64,000 bases of DNA from Bedellia somnulentella (lineage: Eukaryota; Arthropoda; Insecta; Lepidoptera; Bedelliidae). The DNA lies in assembly GCA_963576735.1 (NCBI GenBank), contig OY755175.1:8200401-8264400 (forward strand), in the 5' to 3' direction. Made by a program: the position numbers and the translations under genes. Positions 1 to 11,262 of the stretch are shown piece after piece. Positions within the stretch are counted from its first letter, which is position 1. The number at the start of each line of letters is the position of its first letter. The notes below the pieces were generated by a model, which worked only from the letters and a program-made list of their open reading frames with translations, was not told the DNA's origin and ran no database searches.

Positions 1-57
1 GCTACGAAGCCTCACACGACACCCACGGGCAGAAATGGGTTAGGGCTATTCTAAGCC
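1..57 (-). repeat. SINE-A 5' fragment, cut by window edge
   Basis: Reverse complement of the 5' part of the SINE-A family: cacccacgggcagaaatggg followed by the reverse of the head (ctattctaagccg). The rest lies outside the window. Confidence 0.6.
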
Positions 58-261
58 GAATCAAATAGCATCATTTCAAATGGACTACTAAATAATATCG
101 AAAGAAAGAGTTTACGTTATAGTTTTTTTTTTCCGTACTATTGTTAGTTTACATAATTTGGAATTAACATAAAGAATGACTGTTATTAAAAAAGACAATT
201 ACCCGATATCAAACAAAATTTTAATCATATTGACAATCCTATCGTTATTACTTCCAAAGAC

Positions 262-403
262 ATCGGGAGGAAACCCACATGGCTAAGTTGTAATTAGTCA
301 TGTGACTGTGTATTCGTACAAAACGGCGTAACACGTGAGTAACACCAGGTGGGTACTCTGCCAACCCCTTCGGGGATATTCAGCGTGAACGTATGGTTTG
401 AGT
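262..403 (+). repeat. SINE-B copy with internal deletion
   Basis: Shares with the other SINE-B copies the blocks gaggaaacccacatggctaa, gtgtattcgtacaaaacggc, cacgtgagt and the tail ccaaccccttcggggatatt. The tRNA-like head is missing, and the middle block between cacgtgag and caccaggtg is deleted relative to the copy at 41719. Short open frames across it are not genes. Confidence 0.6.
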
Positions 404-725
404 AACAAGCAGATAATATTGACGAGTTTAATTGAAACAATATTTATACTAACTACTACTAGCCGGATACGAACGAGCAACCTTGGGAACTTAAAAAGAA
501 AGAGTTTGTCGCTTAATCCAGTAAACATCAAATTAAACCGAGCTCATATATCTGTGACTTTAGGCTTTATCGTTCACCGCCGCCATTCTTTTGAGAATCT
601 ATATATATTCATACATAATTATGGCCTAGTATTTTTTAAGCAGAATCTAAAAAACCACTTTAGATTGAGGACTTCTGCCTATTTATTAGTTAATCATATA
701 TGTGAAATGAAAACGTAGTTTTCTT

Positions 726-991
726 TGCCATATAGTGCCGGATTAGAATGTCACTACCCCTTTCTACCCGCGGGTGTCGTAATAGGCGACTCCCTTAGGG
801 TATGGGACTTTTTTAAGTGGTTTTTCAGGAATGCGGTTCTCTAACCGGAATGGGTCTCTACCCATCACCAACGATACTTGATGTCCCCTATCAACTTCCA
901 AATGTGGCCGAAGAATGATTGATTTTATAGATCTGATAGAAGAGTTTCTAGCTCTGAAGCTCTGGCTACTAGTGAGTATATATGTAAGTAG
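726..991 (+). repeat. SINE-A copy
   Basis: Diverged near-complete copy from the head (tgccatatagtgccgg) through the conserved middle (acccgcgggtgtcgtaatag; caacttccaaatgtggc) to the tail (agtgagtatatatgtaagta). The sequence between the last two blocks contains extra bases. Confidence 0.65.
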
Positions 992-1465
992 CGAATGTTA
1001 TTACATACATACATGTTAATTTCTTGTCATATGTCGTCACTGCACCTTATGCTTTTAAAATTATGCTGGATGAACACAGACGGTCATAAAGAGCCGGTAT
1101 GACCCACTCACATTTACAGTCATCATTAATTCATACAAAAAGTGTACCGTAATTAAATCGAGCATTGTAGTTGCCTACATGTGTATGCAAATGTGGTTTT
1201 TGTGTTAACCCGCCTGTTTTTGCTGATATGGAGATGGCTTTTTATTTTACTGAAAAATAACATTCATATTTGCAATGTTTTAGAGTTTAAGAGTCTGTTT
1301 ATTTATGATAGTAGATAAATATGGCACACATACATAATTATAATCACGGCTATGAATTCCAAAAGTAGGTAATCCTCAGAATAACGAATTCTTCGGCCAC
1401 TTTTGAATGTTGAGTGTAGAATTGAATAAATAATAAATATAACATCAACTAATAAGTTCTCAAAA

Positions 1466-1730
1466 ATACATACATACATATACATATACTCACGGCTATA
1501 AATCCCTAGAAAGGGGAGCCAGAGCTAAGGAATTCGAAATTCATCAGCCACGTTTGGAAAGTTGAGTGGGGAAAAGATGGTAAAATAAAGGTTGTTGGTG
1601 GTAAAATAAAATGGGTCTCCAACCGCATCGCCCAAAAATCCCTTAAAAGCCCCAATACCGTTAGTCGCCTCTTACGTACACCCACCGGAAGAAATGGGGT
1701 AGTGCTATTCTAAGCCGACACTACACAGCA
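1466..1730 (-). repeat. SINE-A copy, near full length
   Basis: Reads on the minus strand from tgctgtgtagtgtcggctta to the ATGTATGTATGT tail. All family blocks are in order: the head, the gcgatgcggttgg-like block, the ccccactcaactttcc block and the tagccgtgag tail. About 265 bp. Confidence 0.75.
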
Positions 1731-2007
1731 CTAAAAAATAAAAATATTAAAAAATAAAATTATCAATAGAAACGACTTTTTTCCTTAAACTTATAATTTT
1801 TCAACTCTCCACACTCCATACACAGTGCACTGTTTTAAAATACATTGTTTTGGATGACCACTTACGCCTGTCTACATTTAATCTGCATTTTATATACCTA
1901 GCTATCTACCGGTAGTTTTTCCACGGAGCTATCAAGGTTATTTTATTATACCCCTTACTGATCCTTGCCAGGGAGTTCGTACCTAATGTGGGTTGACAGC
2001 CCGACGA

Positions 2008-2050
2008 CTACTACCGTAGTAGTACTACGTAGACTACTACCGTAGTAGTA
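2008..2050. repeat. Nested palindrome of ctactac/gtagtag
   Basis: Two near-identical palindromic blocks, actactaccgtagtagt, flank a short actacgtaga centre, so the 43 bp can fold on itself in more than one register. It lies in otherwise unrecognised DNA between 1731 and 2837. Confidence 0.6.
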
Positions 2051-2850
2051 GCCGACACCAACCCACCAAAGCATGAAGATCAGATTAGATGATTCATTTA
2101 TTCAAGCCTGCAAAATTGGTTATAAACTAGGTAAAATTTTGTTTATGTAGCTAGCCACCTGAAACCAAAACTAAGTGGTTAGAATGCTTAAGAACCATCT
2201 ACTTTTAAAATTATATCGAAGTCGAAGAGCCAATATGACCATTTCACAATTACAGTCATTACGAATAGTTTGTTTACCATATTACTATTTATCATATTGT
2301 TAATGCACGATGCACGCAAATGTATATAGGTTTTTGAAAATTAAAGGAACATAAAAAGGTCCCTCCATATTATTGAAACGTGAATCTGAGAGGACTTTAG
2401 TGTTCCAATCCGGCGATGGGAGATAAACACATTTCGGCATTGCTCTCTCGACGTAGATGGAGTGAGTAACGGAGGTTTTCCCTATTGTACACACAATTGT
2501 TATAAACTATTAATCGTCGAGATAGTGCCAGTGCCACCTCGCAACTGAACCGCTACGAAACAATGAAACCGGAAAATGTATTTTTGCACCGTGAATACAT
2601 CGTGACCTTTCAATTAGAGAACTGTCTTACTCCAACTACAACTTACTATGAATATATGGAACGTTCCTCTTGTCTCAATAAAACGTCTCCGGCTTTGCAA
2701 TAAACTATGTATAAAATGAACAAACACAATAACTTCTACAATGCCAATAAGCTCAAAATAAACCTCATCTAAAACCGAACTCATTCTCAGCTTCTGTAAA
2801 ATTTGCATATTTTGTTAATAAAAGCTTCGTACTAATGAAATATGATATAG

Positions 2851-3057
2851 TTTAATGTTTTTTGACATGAATTCCTCATGTGGGGATTATTACTCATAAA
2901 TAAAAGATGTTATTAAAGGAAAGAAAAATCTCGACACTGGCGGGGTTCGAACCCGCGACCTTCGGGTATACGTCCCCGTCGCTCTGCCAACTGAGCTACA
3001 GTGTCAGTTGGCATCCAGCGCGAAATTTCTCTATCCTTTGTTTCTTTTTTACACGTT
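2851..3057 (-). mobile_element. tRNA-derived SINE (SINE-T) with 13-bp target duplication
   Basis: A 207-bp insertion flanked by perfect direct repeats aaatatgatatag (2838-2850 and 3058-3070). On the minus strand it starts aacgtgtaaaaaagaaac, has a tRNA-like module about 53 bp in, then a run of Ts, and ends with cctcatgtggggattatt-type sequence (on the plus strand) and an A-rich tail. Length and target duplication fit LINE-mediated retroposition. The same sequence is the core of the satellite at 58322-64000, so this is a dispersed relative of the satellite unit. Confidence 0.8.
2933..3005 (-). ncRNA. tRNA-like Pol III module of SINE-T
   Basis: 73 nt that fold as a tRNA: a perfect 7-bp acceptor stem (gacactg/cagtgtc), D arm gctc/gagc, and T arm gcggg/cccgc around ttcgaac. 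A box tagctcagttgg and B box ggttcgaaccc match the Pol III internal promoter consensus. The anticodon stem is weak (four pairs plus an A-A mismatch) and the loop has eight bases, so a functional tRNA is unlikely. Confidence 0.7.
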
Positions 3058-3437
3058 AAATATGATATAGATCTGCCTACCGTATAAAAAAAGACGTTTC
3101 AAAACATCAATCAACGTACAAGTGCAGCGACCGGTATATAAAAGACTTCAACGAGAGTTCTAAGGCATGTTATGCATAGAAAAAAAAACAATGTGGTTGA
3201 TTACCGCACCGATCGCTCTTATTAGATAAACTCAAGAGTAATGAATCGCAAGTGGATTGCGTAATAGTTTCACTTAACATTTAAGGTGCACAGTGAGTTC
3301 ACAGCTATAAAAATTAACTACAAATAAGCAACCAATGAAATATGGATATTTGTAATATGATTTTGGTCAAGCTAATTAAATTTGACGTCTGTAATAAGGT
3401 GCAGTTACCTATTAGTATTATCATTTTGTAATTTATT

Positions 3438-3592
3438 TGGATGCGAGGAGCGTGCGGGTAGCAGGGCGCGCGCGGGGGTGGGCGCGCGGGGGGCGCCGGG
3501 GTCACTGCTCTGACCCTCGAGTCGCGTGGGCGCGCCCGTTTCCGTCGCGAAACAAAATCATTGCGCCCGCGCCGCCACTTTGCACACACAAT
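3438..3592. promoter_or_regulatory. CpG-rich island in AT-rich DNA
   Basis: An abrupt run rich in gcgcgcg and ggggcgccggggtc stands out from the surrounding AT-rich DNA. It could be a promoter or a decayed exon; no convincing start codon, splice site or coding pattern is visible. Open frames on both strands reflect composition only. Confidence 0.3.
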
Positions 3593-3705
3593 AGCACTTT
3601 TTCTCTCTTCCAATCATATCATTATAATTTATAATTATCCGAAGAAGCTCTAAACCCTATTTAAGTACCACTTTGTTTTAGGTTCTAAAGAAACTTTAAA
3701 TTCAT

Positions 3706-3784
3706 ACATACATATACTCACGGCTATAAATCCCTAGAACGGGTAGCCAGAGCTAAGGAATTAGAAATTCCTCAGCCACTTTTG
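3706..3784 (-). repeat. 5'-truncated SINE-A with 16-bp target duplication
   Basis: Only the 3' half of SINE-A is present, from the ccacttttgg block to the catacatacatatac tail. It is flanked by direct repeats gaaactttaaattcat at 3690-3705 and 3785-3800. Truncation at the 5' end with a target duplication is the signature of target-primed reverse transcription. Confidence 0.8.
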
Positions 3785-4049
3785 GAAACTTTAAATTCAT
3801 TGTTCAATATTGTGATTACTTTAGACTACATGTCTATTAGTCGGTTATATCTTCATTCTTCATCTCAAACAAATTTAGTTATATCCAGATGTGTACAAAC
3901 ATCAAGTTTATATATTTTTCAGATTCAGGTCGATTACAAACGAATGAGTTGTGATCAACCAATCGTTGTAAGTCTAATGATAGTAAAAGCAATTTATTTT
4001 TACTTGTAAAATATAAGTTGACATGGTTAAAGAAGCTTCTCAAATACTT

Positions 4050-4192
4050 AATATCTATCCCAAAAAGGGGTATCCAGAGCATCGGAATAAAAAAACTCAG
4101 CACCTTTGGAAGTTGCATGACGAAAACATAGTTAAAGAAATGATGGTGGTTGATGGGACTCCAGCCACATCGCCCGATAATCACTTTAAACG
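4050..4192 (-). repeat. Diverged SINE-A fragment
   Basis: Weak but ordered similarity: ccaaaaaggggtatccagag, cagcacctttggaagttg, gatgggactccagccacatc, tcgcccgataatcac. Head and tail are not recognisable. Confidence 0.5.
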
Positions 4193-4453
4193 GTTAGTAC
4201 TAAACTGAGCCAATCCCACTCAGCTCAATATGACTACCATATCCAATATTTCCTAAGTACAAACGACTGTTTAGCTAAAATTCAATATAACTAAAACGTT
4301 ACGATGATTTTCTCTCATTAGAATCAATAAGATGTTGCGCCGACTCAAATTACACCTGCCACGCTAATCGCTTTCTCAGATTAGACAATGTGTTTTAATT
4401 TTCACTGCTCACTTTATCGTGACCGTGATAGAATTTTATTTATTAGTTTCATC

Positions 4454-5903
4454 CTTTGACTATGAACACTATAGACAGAGTCATAATGCAACGGGAGAGT
4501 ACCTCTTTTAGATAGCAATATTTTTCCCTGTAATGTTGCGATCACTAGAAAACAATTACCCCAAAATAGTATAATCACCATTCTAAAAGCTACTTTTTAA
4601 TTTAAAATTGATTACGTCAATTTATTGTTACGTCGTTTTATTTATTGTAAAGGTTTACTGTTTACTATATTATTTCCTGCAATCATATAATTATACATAC
4701 TTGCTCCTAGTATTATACAATCTTTTTTGTTTAATTTTACCATTTATACTGATGTTTAATACACCGTGAAATCTAAAGCATTTTACTAACTATCAGGGAT
4801 GAATCTTCCCATGATTACGAATAAATTTTTGTACGGGACTAACTTTGTTACTGGACAAAAAAAAACAGCTGTTCCATAAGTGCAAGTTATGTAAATATCA
4901 TACGGGTCATCATGGGTATAGTGGGGTCTATGTTTGTATTTTGAAAAATAAAAGACAGCACTATTTTGTACATGAGTTTTATTGCATTATTTACTATTGA
5001 CCTTTAAACAAAATCAGTTTCGTGTGAAAATTTCGAATTCATTCGTCTATTTCAGTCACATTTTTCAAAAGATGATGTATTCGTACATCTAAGTATTTTA
5101 TATTTGGTTGATTTCCAATTGCATCTTCCAGTGGCCGCAATCCATTTTTCTCGTAGATTCGGGTCTTTAGGAAAACTGTAATGAATACGAAGAAATTAAA
5201 TAAATATAACAAATTTATTACTTACTAATTCCGTAGATAACAATTGGAAATCATTCAGCGTCGCTATAGCGCGACGAAATTCATAATATACTCACTCATT
5301 AACATCAGTTTACTAATTTGAAAATTTTACCCTAACGACAGGGTAGGATGAAAAACGTGAATTATGGGAACACTGAGATACTGCATATTTTTAGGTTATG
5401 CTATTCAAAAATTGCTCAAAATAACTAAAGAAAATGCTAGTAATCTAGTTCAACGTAATTAACATTTGAATCACTTTTTTTCTGATCGCGCAATGTATTT
5501 ATTATGTATTTATCTGTAGAAAAACATTAAAAAACTCACTCACTTCAGAAAGTCAATCCTTCGATGTGTTTTTCGCTGCGGCTTCCGCAGCCAAGCACGC
5601 CACACCCAACCATACCTCACTAAATAATAAGTTTGACTAATGGAGTCTCTTTTATCACAATAACAATATACAAATGAATAAAATCTTTCTCAAAATCAAA
5701 AGAAAACCAAAATCGCTCACAAGTCGACGCTTTGTTTGTCAAGCTTTAAAAGCGTGACATCAACAAAACGGGTTACGCGATAGAGATGACAATAAAGATT
5801 TTGTGTCTCTTTTTAACATACGAGTATAAGAACTTAAATAAGGGCTTCTCTTTTTAAAATGGATGACGTAACATCGCTCTATCTATAGTGTTCATAATCA
5901 AAG
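4454..5903 (-). mobile_element. P-like DNA transposon remnant with THAP exons
   Basis: Imperfect terminal inverted repeats ctttgaytatgaacactata run about 40 bp inwards from both ends. The element is bounded by an 8-bp direct repeat gtttcatc (4446-4453 and 5904-5911). Inside, on the minus strand, are two exon-like segments of a THAP zinc finger (5052-5613). An 8-bp target duplication is usual for P elements and hATs, and P-element transposases begin with a THAP domain, so a P-like element is the best reading. No transposase catalytic region is recognisable in the remaining AT-rich 4500-5040, so this is probably a deletion derivative. Confidence 0.65.
5052..5613 (-). pseudogene. THAP-domain gene remnant, two exons
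   Basis: Exon 1 starts at 5613 (ATG) and reads MVGCGVLGCGSRSEKH, matching the start of THAP domains with the C-x4-C zinc ligand pair. It ends near 5539-5544 at overlapping gtgagt donors, but an in-frame TGA lies just before them. Exon 2 (5175 down to 5052) follows a ttacag acceptor and reads FPKDPNLREKWIAATGRCNW, then KYK: the THAP core with conserved W and P residues. Its final C-x2-H part is degenerate and it stops early. The stop in exon 1, the uncertain phase and the lack of downstream coding sequence argue for a pseudogene. THAP domains bind DNA and are found at the N-terminus of P-type transposases and in host transcription factors. The terminal inverted repeats around it favour transposon origin. 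Confidence 0.6.
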
Positions 5904-6003
5904 GTTTCATCCATCTAACTAATGACTTCACCTGATAGCATTATTTTGATTCAATTCAATTACTTTTAAAGCAAATCCATGTTAACGACTTAAGACTAAA
6001 GCG

Positions 6004-6335
6004 TTCACGCCGTATATCCTTGAAGGGCTTGGCAGAGGTACTAATACTTCTGAACATGACGTGACATCGTCACCTGGTGTTCTGGGTTCTCACGATTTGT
6101 TTGGACAGTGTACTCACGTGATAGGGGCCAGGCCTATCGCCATTTTGTACGAAAAACTGTGACGTACAACTTAGCCATGTGGGTATCCTCACGATGTTTT
6201 CTCTCAATGGTAACAACCATGTTAAATCAACCACACACATGACTTTTGAAAAGACAAATTGGTGTATATCCGACCCGGGATTTGAACTAGCGCCTGTCTG
6301 TGTTAAGGGGCGGTCGTTCTAACCAATCACGGCTA
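6004..6335 (-). repeat. SINE-B copy, near full length
   Basis: On the plus strand it reads gttcacgccgtatatccttg, tgtactcacgtgatagg, acaacttagccatgtgggta, then ccgggatttgaact, which is the reverse of the tRNA-like B-box region. Most SINE-B blocks are present in order. Confidence 0.7.
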
Positions 6336-6763
6336 ATGATGCCTAACAAAAGCAATACTCAGATGATATCAAGTAAATTTGATCCAGTGAAAAGTATTAC
6401 AATAAATATTTTCCTTTAGAGCGCAATTTTGATCCTGATTTATGCGCGAGCGGCATTGTGAGTGAATCAACTTGCAGTGTTATTAACAAGTTATAAATCA
6501 ACGATCAGAATTAAGATCGCACTAAATTAAACGGAGAGCTTTTACCGCTATGATTTCAGGAACAGCTATTTCCATACGGAATTCGGGTAATGTTCAACTG
6601 TCGGCTTTATTATCTTTATTATAATAATCTATTTATATGCCTGCTGCGTATGTCTTGCGTACGGCAGAAATAAGTAAAGTACAATGTACAATTTGGTTCG
6701 AATGCAAGTTTTTCTCTACGAAAATTTATTACTTTTAAGAGAACATGAGGTACTTACCTAATT

Positions 6764-6927
6764 TATCATTATCATCTTATACGATATGCGATGCTGGACA
6801 TAAGCCTTCCCGAAGCAACAAAATACCAGTACCTCTGCTGCCCTCCTCCGTTGGACTCCCGTGACATACTTCGACCTTGTGTTATGGGAGGCACGCTCAC
6901 AGTGCGTCTTGTGGTACGTGGCTGCCA
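6764..6927 (-). repeat. RTE-type LINE 3' fragment
   Basis: Contains gatgctggacataagccttc and ctccgttggactcccgtgac, which resemble the 3' region of RTE-like LINEs seen on the reverse strand in insect genomes. No open frame remains. Confidence 0.4.
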
Positions 6928-6942
6928 CTCTAAGAGATATTT

Positions 6943-7080
6943 TTATATAGAATAGAATAACTCTTTATTGCACATCAAACACAAATTTACAAAAATAATA
7001 ATATGATCAAACAGTTTACTGTAAGGTACAATTGGCGGTCATATCGCTAAAAGATATAATTAATCTAAATCCTTTTTTTC
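6943..7080 (-). repeat. Non-LTR retrotransposon 3' end
   Basis: Reads agaatagaataactctttat on the plus strand, i.e. the reverse of an ...aataaagagttattctattc LINE tail. A forward version of the same tail ends at 42822. Confidence 0.5.
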
Positions 7081-7671
7081 AAACTTTGTGTCGTATTTGC
7101 TCACTTCATATTCGTATAAACTACTTGAATCAAAATATTAATTCTTTTATCTTTTTTCCGTAATATTTTAAAAAAATCAGACTGTCGGAAAGCACGTGCT
7201 TAGATGCTTTGTAAAATACCTAAGTTTTGCTTTGCATATCTGTAAAATTTCGTATTTGTATGTAAGACTGCGATTTTGCTTCGTTGATGAATTTTCTTGA
7301 TACATTGACGTGCATAACACAAATTTAATACCAATTTTTAACATCATTGATCAACAAATATTGATCTTCTTGGTATATGAGTCATCTACTAGGAGTTAAG
7401 ATAAGACGACCTTTCGCAAAATGCATTTTTTATAGGTATTAATCACTGAACGTTATTTATTTTCTTTTCGGTGTAATTTTGAATGTGATTTCTTTCAAGT
7501 GAATCTACAGCATTAGCGAATAATAGAAATTGTATTTAAATACTTATTCTGCCGCTCAACATCTGATATTCGCAACCATTCAAAAACGTAAAAAGAACCG
7601 TATCATGCACTGCCATCTTAAAGTCACACATGCATATAACATACTAACATGCATCTGCATCATATATGCAT

Positions 7672-7775
7672 GTTATATAATCGCTGCTATAAATACCTTA
7701 AAAGGGGTAGATAGAGCTTTACTAGAATTGAAAATTCCAGAGCAGCCTTTGGAAGTTTATTGGAGCAAAAATTGT
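7672..7775 (-). repeat. SINE-A 3' fragment
   Basis: Only the 3' half is seen: gctgctataaataccttaaa, ggggtagatagagcttt, gcctttggaagttt. The flanks carry no clear target duplication. Confidence 0.5.
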
Positions 7776-7795
7776 AATATGTAGGATTAGTGAGG

Positions 7796-8118
7796 TGATA
7801 GATCAGTAGATAGAACACCGCTTATCGTGCTAACTAGTGTTCAATTTGTGTTTTCTAAAGATATATGTGTGGTTCATTTATCATGGTTATTAACGGTGAG
7901 GGAAACATCCTGAAGAAACCCACATGGCTGAGTTGTACTAGGTCATGTGACAGTGTATTCGTACAAAACGGCGATAGGCCTGCATCCTATCACGTGAGTA
8001 CACTGTCCAAAACGTGGGTACTCTGAATACCAGGTGACAATGTAACATGATGTACAGAAGTATTTATACCTCTGCCAACCCCTTCGAGAATATTCGGCGT
8101 GAACGTTTGAGTTGAGTG
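7796..8118 (+). repeat. SINE-B copy, near full length
   Basis: Starts with a decayed tRNA-like head (gatcagtagatagaacaccg) and continues through tttatcatggttattaacgg, acccacatggctgagttgta, atcacgtgagtacactgtcc, to ccccttcgagaatattcggc. The tRNA B box is degenerate here. Confidence 0.7.
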
Positions 8119-8302
8119 ATAAGGATTGGTGGTGGGTCTCATGTTGCATTGTTGTTTGCTGACCAAAATGGCTATGCACGATGCTGTTCTAATTTTCACT
8201 TTTATGCACAGCAGCGCAAGTTGGGTCTGGCAGAAGAAGCTTGAGAGCAGAGTAGATGCAATAGAGTCCCGCAGAAATACTTTTCATGTTAGATAATGTC
8301 AT

Positions 8303-8428
8303 ACATACATACAAATTCTACGCCATTTGTTCCCATTGGGGTAGGCAGAGACTATCGATCGCCACTTTGTACGATCCTGACAAACCTCTCTAGCTTCGTT
8401 TAGATCCATCAATCTTCTCAAATAGTGT
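8303..8428 (-). repeat. RTE-type LINE 3' end (family C)
   Basis: Reverse of the family-C tail: gtaggcagagactatcgatc then gccactttgtacgatcctga. In the coding direction this tail translates as a KDRTKWR-like stretch seen at the C-terminus of RTE reverse transcriptases. It is one of about nine copies in the window. Confidence 0.55.
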
Positions 8429-8582
8429 ATATAAAAAATGAAAAATTATAAATGACTTGGGTACATGGAGATGATGGTACTTGGACTAAAAGCAAATGGG
8501 TGAAAGAAATATATAGGACTCACAAAAAAGATGCTCACAATTAGAGAAAAATAAGAGTGACTTTATGGAAAGATTGATGGGC

Positions 8583-8837
8583 TATGCCGTGTAGTGTCGG
8601 CTTAGAATAGCACTACCCCATTTCTTCTGGTGGGCGTACGTAAGAGGCGACTAACGGTATTGGGGCTTTTTAAGGGATCTTTGGGCGATGCGGTTGGAGA
8701 CCCATCACCAACAACCTTTATTCTACCATCTTTTCCCCACTCAACTTCCAAAAGTGGCTGAGAAATTTCTAATTTCTCAGCTCTGGCTACCCCTTTTAGT
8801 GATTTATAGCCGTGAGTATATGTATGTATGTATGTAT
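8583..8837 (+). repeat. SINE-A, best full-length copy
   Basis: Complete from tgccgtgtagtgtcggctta to the tail gtgagtatatgtatgtatgt. It is directly followed by a LINE fragment, and an open frame from 8688 runs by chance across the junction. Confidence 0.8.
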
Positions 8838-9455
8838 GAAAAATTCCTAGGGATAATAGTCGATTCTAAGTTGCAATGGGGACCCCATATACTAACTCTT
8901 TCTAAAAGGCTGAGCTCAGCAGCGTATGCCGTGCGTAAGATTAAAGAAATAGCAGACGTAGACACAGCTCGCATTGTTTATTTCAGTTATTTTCATAGTA
9001 TTATGTCGTACGGTATTTTATTATGGGGTAAAGCGGCTGATGTTCATAAAGTTTTTGTCTTACAAAAGCGAGCTATCCGATCTATTTACATGTTGAGGTC
9101 GAGGTATTCGTTGCGCGAAAAATTTAAAGATATTGGCATTTTAACTGTCCCTTGCCAATACATATTTGAGAATTTAATGTATGCTAAAAAGAATTTATGT
9201 CAATTTAGTAAAGTTAGTGATAGGCATACTGTTAACACTCGAAATAAGGACAAACTTAACGTACCGAAGTGGAGACTTAATAAAGTAAGTAACTCCTTTA
9301 TGGGACTATCCCTCCAAATGTTCAACAAACTTCATTCTGACATGTTGGAATTGCCTGTGGCATCTTTTGAAAAGGCAATTAAAGCAATGCTTTTAAAGAA
9401 ATCTTACTACAGTGTTCAAGATTTTTTAAACGACAAGGACCCAACGCGCACATGA
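8838..9455 (+). pseudogene. Jockey/CR1-like LINE reverse transcriptase, C-terminal fragment
   Basis: About 205 residues of the region after the polymerase palm. It opens with FLGIIVDSKLQWGPHI, the conserved block found after the catalytic YADD in jockey/CR1-type elements, and ends in SYYSVQDFLND before the stop. The N-terminal endonuclease and the catalytic palm are missing, as expected of a 5'-truncated insertion. The LINE 3' UTR continues to about 9832 and ends aataaactttttgactttt. A SINE-A tail abuts its 5' end, so the apparent 255-residue frame from 8688 is a SINE-LINE chimera and not a gene. Confidence 0.75.
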
Positions 9456-9835
9456 CCGTGTCCGTAAAGCTATAAATCTTCCCTCGTTATTCCCAGGAAT
9501 AATTGTCTGGTGAGGATTTTTCTTCTTCTCACGTTATGTGATTGGTTTTTTGTGATGGACAATTTATTTTTATTATGTCAAACAAGCGTTTGGTTGTGTC
9601 GCATAGAAAATCTTTTATAAAGTAAAAACATGTTAATAAACTGAAATTGTACAAACCATGTTTTGAAAAAATGAAAAAAAGTGAATGTAAAGAGTTTCTT
9701 TGTTGCTTCTTCTCTTTACGAACACCTTCCGAAGCAACGGACTAATGATAAATTTAAAAACATTTGACGTTCAAAAAATGTTAGTTTTTAACTTAATTTT
9801 GAAGAATAAACTTTTTGACTTTTTGACTTTTATGT

Positions 9836-11200
9836 ATGTAGAGCCGAGCAAAAAAGAGTGGAGGGGGCGTTTCAACGTCAGTTTATTCTTATGAATAGTT
9901 TATAAGTGGTCACTTCTTAAATCCAAAACCAACATTTACCAGCCTTCTCAGTAAAACCTAGTATTTACAAAAGCCTGGCGGTATAGGAACGCTATTTTTA
10001 AGTATTTCATATCTTTAGTTAGATTATCTTTACCAAGTCACGTCTCAAAGTCTTAGAATTTACCGGTAAAACCTAACATTTACTAATAAGCGGGCTTTTA
10101 CATACACATCATAAATTTGTAAGAAGGGTTATGGTTACTGTTCCTACAAAATAATTAACTACATTTAATTATATTGTGGAGTTACCATACCATTAATATT
10201 AATTTGTGAAAAGTGTTTTAAATTATCCAGTTTAGTGCAAGTGTGTTTCATAAATCATGCAGAAGATATTCGTGAATATCATGATTACAAATTTAACACA
10301 CTTACGCACGCTAATTATCCTCAAATTGGGTTAAATTTCATGCATAATCGGGTGAGATCGAGCCTTGTTCTCGTAAGAGGCGAGCAGATTTATATTATGT
10401 TAAATAATACTAATAAATTATTTCTTTCAGGCAACAAGGCTTATATAATATTAGTAATACTTAGCCGATATTAGTAGATAACAACGTAGTATATTTTTGG
10501 TGCGCAGCCCTGAAGCGCCTGAACACTATTCCCTCACGCCAAAAATTCTAACCTAGCAGAGCCTTCTCGTGAAATACCTTATCAAATGATAGGTTATGTC
10601 CGAATGGGATAAAACATCAAATATTCATTTCTAAACATGTATTTAAAATCATGCACTCACTATTCAATTAGCTTATTATCATTCTTCTTTAAGGACAGAA
10701 TCATAGAAAAAGTGTTTTTTCAAGTTGTCAGTTAACCGGACCAAGTAAACTGAACCACCGACACTGACTGTAGAAGATACTGCTGACCAACTGTTATTTT
10801 TGATACTGCATACTACTGGTAGAAAATATTTCGAACCATTCCAATCGAATACTTCTAAAACTTTCCCTATTATTCCAAACCATTTTTGCCATGCCAAAAA
10901 AACTACCTAACTTCCTATTTTGCGTTTGAATGTTGTATTGAAAACAGATGCTAAATCACTAATGTTTTTTTTTTTAAATATATATAAGAATAGCTCCAGT
11001 AAAAAATATAATATAATGTAGGTTATTCACACCCACTCATACTTGCTTACATACAGTCTTGCTTTTTACTCCACTATTGACATTTAAAAGAAAAGATTTC
11101 AAGATAGTGGGTACCTACATCAAAACAAATGATTAAAAATCCAGTTATTGTAGGCTAACAGATAAATTGATTAGACCTAACTACCCAACTCAAATTAATA
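9836..11200. other. No recognised feature
   Basis: AT-rich DNA. The only internal repetition noticed is a loose recurrence of taaaacctarYatttac near 9954 and 10068. Open frames of 70-80 residues have no recognisable motif. Confidence 0.4.
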
Positions 11201-11202
11201 GT

Positions 11203-11262
11203 TCACGCCGCATATCTCTAAAGGGATGGTAGAGGTTCTGATACTTCAGAACATCGCGCGTA
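11203..11262 (-). repeat. SINE-B tail fragment
   Basis: Sixty bases of the 3' end: gttcacgccgcatatctcta then ggtagaggttctgatacttc and cagaacatcgcg. Confidence 0.55.

Noticed and set aside
3314..3634. Arg/Pro-rich frames on both strands
   Set aside because: They result from the CpG-rich composition. Frames open on both strands without codon pattern or splice sites.
5052..5175. Alternative frame of THAP exon 2 (FLKTRIYEKNGLRPLEDAIG)
   Set aside because: It is open and looks protein-like, but the other frame matches the THAP core motif (FPKDP, LR-x-x-W, R-x-NW, KY) in order, which is unlikely by chance. The alternative is kept as a possibility only.
8688..8837. N-terminal 50 residues of a 255-residue open frame
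   Set aside because: This part is SINE-A sequence read by chance in the frame of the LINE fragment that follows it.
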